A DNA stretch of 10,909 nt from Bacillota bacterium (GTDB lineage Bacteria > Bacillota > Bacilli > Paenibacillales > Paenibacillaceae), in NCBI GenBank assembly GCA_023418755.1, contig JAEZZE010000214.1, forward strand, positions 1-10,909. The letters are read 5' to 3'. Under the pieces are notes generated by a model that worked only from the letters and a program-made list of their open reading frames with translations, made no database searches and had not been told where the DNA came from. This document shows, in pieces, positions 1 through 6,565 of the stretch. Every line of letters begins with the position of its first letter. Position 1 is the stretch's first letter. Made by a program: the position numbers and the translations under genes.

Positions 1-216
1 CGATAGTATCGCGAGGCGGGCTTATTCGACTTACCATTACCCCTGCGTGCGCAATAGTACCGCATGGCGGGCTTATTCGACCTACTACACCCCGTCCGCG
101 CACGATAGTATCGCGTGGTGAGCTTATTCGACTCTCCACGCCCCGTCCGCGCACGATAGTATCGCCTGGCGGGCTTATTCGACTCTCCACGCCCCCTCCG
201 CGCGCGATACAATCGC
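1..216. repeat. Tandem array of a 51-bp repeat (left array)
   Basis: Units start at 1, 52, 103, 154 and 205 (the last is only a partial match), an exact 51-bp period. Each unit has a conserved part of about 30 bp. It opens with the 11-bp palindrome CGATAGTATCG (perfect in units 1, 3 and 4, degenerate in units 2 and 5) and ends in GCGGGCTTATTCGAC. The other 21 bp are C-rich and vary more. The core GCGGGCTTATT also occurs, with the same period, in the array at the right end of the window. The array fills the space before the end of the VOC gene at 254. I recognise no mobile element or known repeat family. The window may begin here because an assembly broke in the repeat. Confidence 0.93.
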
Positions 217-253
217 TGCCCCTGAACTGCCGATCCGGAGACAGCCCCTTCGT

Positions 254-727
254 TTAATTCGCGTAATGGAATAAATGAGCCTTTACTTTTTCGACTTCCT
301 CGGACGTTCGATGCAAGTGGACGACTTCATTCACGTCATACTTGTTCCCGTCGAGGTCGTAGAAGACGAAGTTAATCCCGCAGCTATCCCGATCCGCAAG
401 ATCCTCCACTTTTACGCCGTTCGATTGCAGGCGGTCGTACAAATGCTCGATTTCCCGCACCTCGAATGTGAACCTGAACATTTCAAAGCCGGCCTTGTCG
501 GGAAACTGATTATCGATCTCCCCCTCCGTCTCCACCAAATGCAGCCACTGACCGTCGGTAAGCTTAAGAATCGCCTGGGACTCCGCCGGGTTAAACGGCA
601 CGGCGTACTCCAGTCCGAAATTCCGCTGCCACCACTCGGCCGATTTTAACGGCTGTTTTACCGGTACGTACACCGAACAAATTCTCTTCAGATAGGTAGC
701 CGACCATTCGCGCGATCCGTTTGGCAT
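254..727 (-). CDS. VOC (glyoxalase/bleomycin-resistance fold) family protein
   Basis: This is a 157-residue protein of the vicinal-oxygen-chelate superfamily, whose members are small metal-dependent isomerases, lyases, dioxygenases or drug-binding proteins. Two beta-alpha-beta-beta-beta modules are visible. The first runs from ICSVYVPVKQP with the SAEWWQRNFGLEY helix. The second starts at FRFTFEVREIEHLYDRL and ends in the typical FYDLDGNKYDVNEV strand, whose Glu is the usual last metal ligand. The usual first-strand His is absent. The start is a choice: a first ATG at 736 sits directly on the AAAGG ribosome binding site, whereas the ATG at 727 lies 9 bases beyond it, so I prefer 727. It lies 81 bp downstream of the sigma-factor gene on the same strand with no hairpin terminator between, so co-transcription is plausible. 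Substrate unknown. Confidence 0.85.
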   Translation of the reverse strand: MPNGSREWSATYLKRICSVYVPVKQPLKSAEWWQRNFGLEYAVPFNPAESQAILKLTDGQWLHLVETEGEIDNQFPDKAGFEMFRFTFEVREIEHLYDRLQSNGVKVEDLADRDSCGINFVFYDLDGNKYDVNEVVHLHRTSEEVEKVKAHLFHYAN

Positions 728-808
728 CACGATCATCCTTTCTTGTTTTGATTACCTTCACCTTCAATAAACGCAACAAACGAAAAAAACCAAACAACAA
801 TCGGGAAA

Positions 809-1495
809 TTATTTTTGAACGATTTGAAACAAGTTGCCGTCCGAATCCTTAAACGTAAAATGCAATCTTCCGCCGACTTGCAGCAAACGGGATAACCGAA
901 TTCCCTCTCTGGATAATCCCAAGTAGGCCTTAATCATCTTTTCCGGGTCACGTTCCCGGAACGCATCGACCAACGCGTCGAAATGAACGGGACCTTGGCG
1001 AGAACCGGGGACGGGCCGGACAGGCCGGTCGGGCCGGATAGGCCGGTCGGACGCGGAATCGGCAGCCATGCTCCTCAATCTCCGGCGGGCACGTCCGAGA
1101 GCGACTTGTACCGCCCCGTCTTTCATCCCTATACGGGCTGCCGTTTCTTTCGCCGTAAAGTCGAAAACGTCGATAAGAAGCAGAATAACGGCCAATCGAG
1201 GAGGCAAGCGCTCGGCCAGCGTCTCCAGCAATTCCCTGGTCGACAGGGAGTGATCCGAGGAGCCCGCCTCATCGCTCGGGATCAAGGGGACAGTCCGGAT
1301 CGTCCGCTTTCTTCGTCTGTCGATCCAAGCGTTTTTTACGATACGATAAAGAAAGGCCTTAGTAACGGGCCTGTCCGGCTTTTTTCTCAGCGCTTCGCTG
1401 AGTTTGAGCCACGCATCCTGCGTCAAATCTTCGGCATCCCACGGATTTCCCGCGATGCGATTACTGTAACGGAATAATATAGGCTTCCAGTCCAT
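809..1495 (-). CDS. ECF-type RNA polymerase sigma factor with C-terminal extension
   Basis: The protein has 228 residues. Sigma region 2 spans about residues 8-65, with the core-binding helix WDAEDLTQDAWLKL at 19-32 and the -10 recognition segment AFLYRIVKNAWIDRRRK at 47-63. Region 4 spans about 95-141 with the helix-turn-helix FTAKETAARIGMKDGAVQVA. ECF factors are usually 160-200 residues; this one adds an Arg/Pro-rich linker (about 149-168, from an 18-bp duplication) and a tail of about 60 residues. The tail ends in LHFTFKDSDGNLFQI, which resembles the last strand of VOC proteins, such as the one encoded next door. A modified or sensing C-terminus is known in several ECF groups; its role here is inference. 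No anti-sigma factor gene is adjacent. The start ATG has a weak AAGAAGAAG ribosome binding site. Confidence 0.88.
   Translation of the reverse strand: MDWKPILFRYSNRIAGNPWDAEDLTQDAWLKLSEALRKKPDRPVTKAFLYRIVKNAWIDRRRKRTIRTVPLIPSDEAGSSDHSLSTRELLETLAERLPPRLAVILLLIDVFDFTAKETAARIGMKDGAVQVALGRARRRLRSMAADSASDRPIRPDRPVRPVPGSRQGPVHFDALVDAFRERDPEKMIKAYLGLSREGIRLSRLLQVGGRLHFTFKDSDGNLFQIVQK
1013..1048. repeat. 18-bp direct duplication inside the sigma-factor linker
   Basis: Two adjacent 18-bp copies (1013-1030 and 1031-1048) differ at a single base (GGACAGG against GGATAGG). They encode DRPVRP and DRPIRP in the linker between sigma region 4 and the C-terminal tail. The length is a multiple of three, so the frame is kept. 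This is likely a slippage-prone, flexible linker. Confidence 0.85.
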
Positions 1496-1774
1496 GCTTC
1501 TTCTTTCTGCGAACGAGACCGATTTTCCTTTTTTTGTTGAGCCTCCCCGATAGGAAATACGAGTTCGCGGAAATCCGCCTATCCGAATAGGTCCCGAACC
1601 TCGTCGGCAACGGAACGAAGAGGCTGACGGTTCCGTCCGTTTTCAACGCAATCCATTCGGTATACGAATTCGCAACCGCCTTGACGCTTCGGGAGATTGA
1701 TCTCCGAAACGATCTTTCAAAATAAGCAATTTCGCCTTAGTTAATTTCTCTTTTTCCATGTCTGCTATGCCCTT
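1496..1774. other. Intergenic stretch without a supported gene
   Basis: This 279-bp gap separates the leftward sigma-factor gene from the rightward DUF817 pseudogene. On the minus strand a 38-codon frame (ATG at 1759, MEKEKLTKAKLL...) has only a distant AAGGG upstream. A second minus-strand frame overlapping the sigma start contains the piece AVANSYTEWIALKTDGTV, which recalls a repeat-protein strand but is not followed by a matching domain. Neither is convincing as a gene; both could be remnants. I see no clear promoter pair for either flanking gene. Confidence 0.4.
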
Positions 1775-2601
1775 ATGATAAGTAAAAACAAAGTGCCCAT
1801 TCATGAGCGCAGGGAGATAACCCTTAGTGAAACCTATCGTTCAATTCTGCATTTCGGTTATCATCAGGCGATGAGCTGCATTTTCCCGATTGCGATTTTC
1901 GGAAACCTGGCTCTCTCCAACGTAGTGCAGGTGCCCTTCATCCCTCGCTACGACGGTATTCTGCTTGTCTTGCTGGCCGTGCAATAACTCATGTACCGCG
2001 GTGGAATGGAGACGCGCGATGAAATCAAAGTCATCTACCTGTTTCACCTAATCAGGTTGGCGCTCGAATTATATAAGGTGAATATGGGATCGTGGTCGTA
2101 CCCCGAACCGGCCTATACGAAGCTGTTCGGCGTTCCGCTCTACAGCGGATTTATGTATGCAAGCGTAGCTAGCTATATGTGTCAGGTGTGGCGGAGGCTG
2201 CGGATGGATATGACGGGCTGGCCCGGGTTTATGCTCTCGCTGCTGCTGGGCGGCGCGATCTACTTGAACTTCTTCACCCATCACTTCATTCTCGATTTTC
2301 GTTGGTGGCTGAGGGACTCGTACTCATCGTGTTTTGGAAAACCTGGATCATCTATCGGGTACGGAACGCAACTTACGGAATGCCCTTGACCCTTGCTTTT
2401 ATCCTTGTAGGCCTCTTCATCTGGTTGGCCGAAAATATATCTACGTTCTTTAACGCCTGGAAGTACCCTGACCAGCACCAGAGCTGGCGACTGGTCAGCT
2501 TCAGCAAGATCAGCTCATGGTTCCTGCTGGTCATCATAAGCGTCATCATTGTCGCCCAGCTTAAATACGTGAAAGCTAATCGGGAATCCAACGGTTCCTG
2601 A
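1775..2601 (+). pseudogene. DUF817 (YoaT-like) membrane protein gene, broken by a stop and a frameshift
   Basis: Read together, three pieces give one protein of about 275 residues, the usual DUF817 size. The N-terminal piece (1775-1984) contains ILHFGYHQAMSCIFPIAIFG and ends at an in-frame TAA at 1985-1987. The same frame continues at once as LMYRGGMETRDEIKVIYLFH, then MGSWSYPEPAYTKLFGVPLY and NFFTHHFILDFRWWL. Near 2312-2315 the frame shifts, consistent with loss of one base in CTGAGGGACTC, and goes on as GLVLIVFWKTWIIYRVRNA through WLAENISTFFNAWKYPDQ to the stop at 2599-2601. These segments match my memory of DUF817, a polytopic membrane family of unknown function. The TAA sits where relatives carry a Trp, so two base changes from TGG are implied, which argues for real decay rather than one sequencing error. 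Several hydrophobic membrane segments are otherwise intact. No good ribosome binding site precedes the ATG. Confidence 0.85.
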
Positions 2602-2699
2602 AGCGTCGGCACATTGAAGCTTTCTTCCGTTTCGCAAAAGAAAGAGCTCATTCTCGAAAGACTGGAACCGATCGGCCGTTCAGCTTGTTGAACGACGAT

Positions 2700-2740
2700 G
2701 GCCGCCTCTCCTGGGTACAGGAAAAGCGGCCTCCGTTTTC
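2700..2740 (+). terminator. Rho-independent terminator after the DUF817 pseudogene
   Basis: GGCCGC (2700-2705) pairs perfectly with GCGGCC (2726-2731), and an inner stem TCCTG/CAGGA closes on a GGTA loop. The 3' side TCCGTTTTC gives a short U-tract for plus-strand transcripts. On the minus strand the hairpin is not followed by a T-run, so it fits the plus-strand gene better. It lies about 100 bp beyond the pseudogene stop. Confidence 0.6.
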
Positions 2741-2755
2741 ACGCGAATAAGGTCC

Positions 2756-2790
2756 ATAGATAAGAATCGCAAGCATGACGTTTCCTTGCG
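2756..2790 (-). terminator. Weak candidate terminator of the seven-gene operon
   Basis: On the minus strand, just after the last VOC gene, CGCAAG and CTTGCG (2790-2785 and 2773-2768) can pair around an 11-base loop. They are followed by the moderately U-rich ATTCTTATCTAT. The stem is only 6 bp and the U-tract is interrupted, so efficiency is doubtful. Transcription may run on to the GC-rich hairpin at 2700-2731. Confidence 0.3.
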
Positions 2791-2800
2791 TCTCCGTCTA

Positions 2801-3244
2801 TTAATCGATGTCCAGCAATTCCAGAATGACGCCCAAATCGCCCGTGCTTTCTACGTAAGCGTATTTGTCGCCGTTCTGAATGAGCGGATATCCGAACTCC
2901 TCCAGCTTGGCCGCCGTTTCAAGCATTCTGTCCTTCGCCTTAAAAGCGATGTGATGAACGCCGGGTCCCTTCGTATCGAGAAAATCCTTCCACGTAGTCG
3001 GGTCTTCCGTAGGCTCGATAAATTCGACGACCAGATTCTCCATTTGGAAGAAGGAGAGCTTGACTCTTCCTTTCGTCGGTTGTCCCTGATAGGTAACCGT
3101 ATCGCTGCCGTCTTCGTTGGCCAGAATGATCTTCGGGACGGGAACGCCCATCAATTGGGCGAAACGGCGGCTTGCCTTCTCCACGTCCCGCACGATCATC
3201 GCGATCTGGCAAATAAAAGAGGTTCCCAATATCGTGTCCGCCAT
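2801..3244 (-). CDS. VOC family protein, methylmalonyl-CoA-epimerase-like (operon gene 7)
   Basis: A 147-residue protein with the paired-module VOC fold of the glyoxalase_4 / methylmalonyl-CoA epimerase type. Strand one is ICQIAMIVRDVEKA (11-24), followed by LMGVPVPKI. The middle strand is LVVEFIEP (71-78, Glu74), then GVHHIAF (95-101) and a closing strand DLGVILELLD with Glu142. The three likely metal ligands Glu74, a His of 97/98 and Glu142 are present. The usual first His is a Gln (Gln13), as in its paralogue at 4217. The start has a clear AGGAGAG ribosome binding site. It is the last gene of the leftward operon, 53 bp after the propeller gene. With a sugar importer upstream, an isomerase or lyase acting on a sugar-derived intermediate is more likely than a propionate pathway role; that is inference. 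Confidence 0.86.
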   Translation of the reverse strand: MADTILGTSFICQIAMIVRDVEKASRRFAQLMGVPVPKIILANEDGSDTVTYQGQPTKGRVKLSFFQMENLVVEFIEPTEDPTTWKDFLDTKGPGVHHIAFKAKDRMLETAAKLEEFGYPLIQNGDKYAYVESTGDLGVILELLDID

Positions 3245-3297
3245 TCTATTCTCTCCTTACTGTCTGATAGGGTTATTGCGATTGCGAACCCGACCGA

Positions 3298-4182
3298 TTA
3301 CGCCTCTTTCGGCCTGTAGCTGACGAACGCCAATCTCCGGCTGTCCGGAGACCACGAATTGACGTTCAAGGTGCCTTGCCCGCCGAACAAGCTGACGAGC
3401 GTGCGGAATTCGCCGCCCTCGCTTGGCATGAGCCGAATTTCGACATGCTTGTTCGCCGGGTGGTCGCCAGGCGCGACATCGCCCTTGCGGTACGTGATAT
3501 AGGCTACCGACTTTCCGTCCGGGGATACGTGCGGAAACCAGTTGTTGCTGTCGTCGAACGTCATCTGCGTCTGTTCGCTTCCGTCCGCGTTCATTCGCCA
3601 CACCTGCATCAGCCCCGTGCGCACCGAGTTGAACCAGATGTGCTTGCCGTCCGGCGAATATTCCGGTCCGTCGTTCAGTCCGGGGGAATTCGTCAGTCGC
3701 GTTTCGACGCCGCCGTTCACGGGAATGGTGTAGATGTCGTATTCGCCGTCCCGTTCCGCGCAATACGCCAGCACCGCGCCGTCCGGCGACCAGCCGTGCA
3801 GATAGCTGGGCGCCATGGGCGTGATCAGCACGGGATGACCGCCCTCCAAGGGAAAGACGTAAATTCGGGATTGTCCGTCCTCGAAGGTATGATGGCTCAC
3901 CGCGACCATCGCGTTGTCGGGCGACAGCACATGATCGTTATTGCAGCGGTTGGCAAAGCCGGATTCAATGACGGAGCTTGCCCGCGCAGCAAGGTCGAAC
4001 GAGTAAAGGCGACCCGCGCTGTTGTAGATGAGGCGCTTGCCGTCGAGGGTCCAGTTAGGCGCCTCGATCAAGGCGTCGAACTCGGCCAATACCTGCCGTT
4101 CTCCCGTGGAGACGTCAACGGTCTCCAATAAGCTGATTACGTTTCTTCCTTCCGGCTTGCGCGGTTCCGATAATCGTTTCAT
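3298..4182 (-). CDS. Cytoplasmic TolB-like six-bladed beta-propeller protein (operon gene 6)
   Basis: A 294-residue protein built almost wholly of PD40/WD40-like blades: NWTLDGKRLIYN (43), LSPDNAMVAVSHH (86), WSPDGAVLAYCA (131), YSPDGKHIWFNS (175), VSPDGKSVAYIT (219) and WSPDSRRLAFVS (277). There is no signal peptide, so it should stay in the cytoplasm; a Tol-Pal role does not fit a Gram-positive or this location. Polar clusters stand out from the blade consensus: NNDH (81-84), NNWFPH (213-218) and HPANK (241-245). Oligogalacturonate lyases (PL22) are cytoplasmic propellers that bind metal through His residues, so an enzyme of related design is possible, though this protein is shorter and I see no direct PL22 signature. 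It sits between two VOC paralogues, 34 bp after one and 53 bp before the other. The ribosome binding site GGGAGAG supports the start. Confidence 0.82.
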   Translation of the reverse strand: MKRLSEPRKPEGRNVISLLETVDVSTGERQVLAEFDALIEAPNWTLDGKRLIYNSAGRLYSFDLAARASSVIESGFANRCNNDHVLSPDNAMVAVSHHTFEDGQSRIYVFPLEGGHPVLITPMAPSYLHGWSPDGAVLAYCAERDGEYDIYTIPVNGGVETRLTNSPGLNDGPEYSPDGKHIWFNSVRTGLMQVWRMNADGSEQTQMTFDDSNNWFPHVSPDGKSVAYITYRKGDVAPGDHPANKHVEIRLMPSEGGEFRTLVSLFGGQGTLNVNSWSPDSRRLAFVSYRPKEA

Positions 4183-4216
4183 CGTCTGCTCTCCCTCGGA
4201 TCGTGACCGTCCGGGA

Positions 4217-4669
4217 CTATGCCCGCGGTTTGATATTCAGATTAACGCCCAAATCGTCCTCGATGTCGACGATCGTCCAACTGCTTCCGGGATAATAACC
4301 GACCGTGCGCATGTCGTACCCCATCTCCTCCAGCTCGCCGATAATCGCGTCGCGTTTCTCGCCGACCTCGAACCCAAGATGATGAACGCCGTTGCCGTGC
4401 TTGTCGAGATATTCCCGGAACGTACTATCGCGTTCGTCCGGCTCATGCAGCTCGATCACGAACTGTCCGGCCCGAATGTTCGCGAGCTTGAGTCCATAGT
4501 AGGCGCGACGGCCCCTATACGTCAAATCCGGATTGTCCGCGGGAGGATTGTAGCGGATCTCCGGAACGGGGACGTTAAACAACTTCGCCCAAGTCTCCGC
4601 CGCCTTTCGGATGTCCGACACGACGATGGCGATCTGAATAAATCCGTCAAAGCTGATAGGGGTGTTCAT
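4217..4669 (-). CDS. VOC family protein, paralogue of the last operon gene (operon gene 5)
   Basis: A 150-residue VOC-fold protein, alignable along its length with the one at 2801-3244: FIQIAIVVSDIRKA matches FICQIAMIVRDVEKA, FNVPVPEI matches MGVPVPKI, and GNGVHHLGF matches GPGVHHIAF. Likely metal ligands are Glu73 (QFVIELHEP) and a His of 96/97. The first-strand His is replaced by Gln12. The usual last-strand Glu is Asn145 (DLGVNLNI), unlike the paralogue, which keeps Glu. Metal binding may thus be weaker, or the protein may act as a partner subunit. It lies 59 bp after the epimerase gene and 34 bp before the propeller gene, on the same transcript by spacing. Upstream GGCGGG is an acceptable ribosome binding site. 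The substrate is unknown. Confidence 0.86.
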   Translation of the reverse strand: MNTPISFDGFIQIAIVVSDIRKAAETWAKLFNVPVPEIRYNPPADNPDLTYRGRRAYYGLKLANIRAGQFVIELHEPDERDSTFREYLDKHGNGVHHLGFEVGEKRDAIIGELEEMGYDMRTVGYYPGSSWTIVDIEDDLGVNLNIKPRA

Positions 4670-4728
4670 GATTTTACCCGCCTTTTCCGTTCCGCTTTCG
4701 CGGCGATGTCGTTGCGTTCCGATTCTCT

Positions 4729-5631
4729 TTAGGACTCCAGGAGGCTCAAGTAACGCAGGTGCTCCCTCATATAGCCGTCCGCCTTAAATTCGAATCCGAA
4801 GGTTTTCTTGATCTGCGACACGTCGATAGGCCGATCCCCCGGATCGGGACGTCCGCGATCCTCCAGCGTAATTCGGCTGGACGAGCCAAGGAGATCCACG
4901 GCCATTTGCGCTATCTCGGCCCAAGTGCGGAACTCGGTGCTTACGGACGTGTAATAGCCGCGGTTCAAGGTGTCGGAGTGAAGCAGCCCGGCGTAGACCT
5001 TCACGAGATCGCCGGCCCAGATGAACTGCGTGCCGTCGTTTTTCACGAAGGACATCGGCTGATTGGCAAGCGCGCTTCTGACCATGTTCACGAGCTTGAG
5101 GTCGGGATAGAGAGGCCCTCCCTTCACGCAGGGATTGCCGAACGTGTAACCCGGCCTCACGACGTTCGCCTGAATGCCATAATCCAAGGCGATCGCCATC
5201 AGATAGGCTTCCGTTGCGGCTTTGGTCGCTCCGTAGTAGTTCAACGGCTTGATGAAGCCTTCGTCGTTGTTCGGCGCGGTGCCGAAGCTGGCGATAGAGG
5301 ACGTATAGATGAGCTTCTTGATGCCCGCTTCCGCCGCCGCCTGGAACAGTCGGACGGAAGGAAGCGTCTCGCGGACCAGATTGTCCTCCGCCTTCCCGTC
5401 CAGCCAGGACAGCGCGACGTGGATGCAGGCATCCTGCCCTTTAAGTCCTTCGGCGATCGCGCGGGTATCTTCCATGTCGCCCTGGATCAAGCGGATCCGG
5501 TCATGGCCCACGAATCCCGAAACCTTGTTCGTATTCCGGGCAAGAAGCGTAACCTCGTGGCCGTGATCCAGCATTTCCTTGACGACGTACGACCCGATGA
5601 ACCCCGTGCCGCCGGTAATGAATATTTTCAT
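4729..5631 (-). CDS. NAD(P)-dependent epimerase/dehydratase, extended SDR family (operon gene 4)
   Basis: A 300-residue Rossmann-fold oxidoreductase. The N-terminus MKIFITGGTGFIGSYVV carries the TGxxGxxG dinucleotide-binding motif (6-13). GDMED (51-55) is the acidic turn contacting the adenine. TSS (110-112) supplies the catalytic Ser/Thr. Tyr133 and Lys137 (YGATK) form the YxxxK active site. Residues 155-165 (VVRPGYTFG) are the substrate-domain loop typical of sugar-nucleotide epimerases and related dehydratases. The length is normal for the NAD-dependent epimerase/dehydratase group (PF01370). A strong GGAGGAG ribosome binding site precedes the ATG. It lies 19 bp downstream of the second permease gene, so its substrate is probably the imported sugar or a product of it. 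Whether it oxidises, epimerises or dehydrates cannot be told from sequence alone. Confidence 0.9.
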   Translation of the reverse strand: MKIFITGGTGFIGSYVVKEMLDHGHEVTLLARNTNKVSGFVGHDRIRLIQGDMEDTRAIAEGLKGQDACIHVALSWLDGKAEDNLVRETLPSVRLFQAAAEAGIKKLIYTSSIASFGTAPNNDEGFIKPLNYYGATKAATEAYLMAIALDYGIQANVVRPGYTFGNPCVKGGPLYPDLKLVNMVRSALANQPMSFVKNDGTQFIWAGDLVKVYAGLLHSDTLNRGYYTSVSTEFRTWAEIAQMAVDLLGSSSRITLEDRGRPDPGDRPIDVSQIKKTFGFEFKADGYMREHLRYLSLLES

Positions 5632-5650
5632 AACGATATCGCTCCTCCGT

Positions 5651-6550
5651 CTACTCCTTGACGCTGCCCATCACTAGACCGGTCGTGAAGTATTTTTGCA
5701 GGTAGGGATAGATGCATAGAATCGGGATCATGGCCAGGAACATTTGCGCGGCACCCGTCGTACGGGCGCTGACCATCGATAAATACTTGGACAGATTGCC
5801 GCTGAGATCGGTGTTATTGCGAATGAATTCCTCCGGATTGACGACTACGGTTTGCAAATACGTCTGCAGCGGATAGTTCTCGATCCTATTCATATAGATC
5901 ATGCCGTCGAACCAGCCATTCCAATGATCGACGAACGAGAACAGCGTAACCGTCGCGATCGTAGGCGCGGATACGGGCAGAACGCCCCGGAGCAGCGATT
6001 GCAGATGACCCGCTCCGTCGATATACGCCGCCTCGAGCAGCTCCTTCGGCAAGCTTCGCATGTAGTTCATGACGACCAGCATGCTGAAGACGGGCAGCGC
6101 GCCGGGCAGAACCAGCGACCAGATGGAGTTGATCAGCCCGGTGGTCTTCACCACCATGTACGTCGGAATCAGGCCGGCATTGAAGAGAATGGTCACGACG
6201 AAAAACCATGAGAAGACGCTCCGGGCTCTAAAATCCTTAGTCGATTTGGAGAGCGGATACGCCGTCAAAATGATCAGCAGCAAGTTGCGCGGAACGCCGA
6301 GCGCAACCCGTTTAAGCGAGACGACCAGAGAGACGAAAAACTTGGACGTATTGGTAATGAATTCGTAAGACACCGTCGTAAAGCCGATCGGGAAAAAGGT
6401 GACTTCTCCCGCCGCGACCGCGGTTTTATCGGAAAACGAGACCGCCAACAAGTTAACGAACGGCGCAATGCAGAGCAAGGAGATTAAGATCAGAAACGCG
6501 ACGTTGCCCGCAAGAAAAATCCTGCGCGGAATGGAAGTCTTTATTCTCAT
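5651..6550 (-). CDS. Carbohydrate ABC transporter permease, LplC/YtcP type (operon gene 3)
   Basis: A 299-residue inner-membrane permease of the MalG-like class. Hydrophobic segments include residues 11-35, about 72-100, 112-130, 145-165, about 195-210 and 268-285. The ATPase-contact EAA loop is LLEAAYIDGAGHLQSLLRGVLP (about 171-192). The C-terminus YLQKYFTTGLVMGSVKE is characteristic of the LplC/YtcP subgroup. It would pair with the permease encoded 15 bp upstream. No ATPase gene is present in the window; in Bacillus and Paenibacillus such importers are usually served by a shared MsmX-type ATPase. The ribosome binding site is a G-rich GGGGGGA ahead of the ATG. The solute is probably an oligosaccharide or glycoside. 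Confidence 0.93.
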   Translation of the reverse strand: MRIKTSIPRRIFLAGNVAFLILISLLCIAPFVNLLAVSFSDKTAVAAGEVTFFPIGFTTVSYEFITNTSKFFVSLVVSLKRVALGVPRNLLLIILTAYPLSKSTKDFRARSVFSWFFVVTILFNAGLIPTYMVVKTTGLINSIWSLVLPGALPVFSMLVVMNYMRSLPKELLEAAYIDGAGHLQSLLRGVLPVSAPTIATVTLFSFVDHWNGWFDGMIYMNRIENYPLQTYLQTVVVNPEEFIRNNTDLSGNLSKYLSMVSARTTGAAQMFLAMIPILCIYPYLQKYFTTGLVMGSVKE

Positions 6551-6565
6551 GGACCCGTCCCCCCG

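Noticed and set aside
1..216. Left array as a CRISPR (30-bp repeat with 21-bp spacer)
   Set aside because: The would-be spacers are similar to each other and C-rich, spacing is a strict tandem period, and there are no cas genes.
983..1477. 164-codon open frame on the plus strand
   Set aside because: Antisense to the sigma-factor gene, whose sigma regions 2 and 4 are clear.
1646..1759. 38-codon minus-strand frame (MEKEKLTKAKLLILK...) ahead of the sigma gene
   Set aside because: Only a distant AAGGG serves as ribosome binding site, there is no known family, and the frame ends early; kept only as a possible remnant.
3376..4131. 251-codon open frame on the plus strand
   Set aside because: Antisense shadow of the propeller gene; Arg/Val/His-rich with no domain.
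4759..5661. 300-codon open frame on the plus strand
   Set aside because: It lies antisense to the epimerase/dehydratase gene, which has a clear Rossmann motif and ribosome binding site; the reverse frame has no recognisable domain and is rich in Arg/His/Val, as in GC-driven shadow frames.
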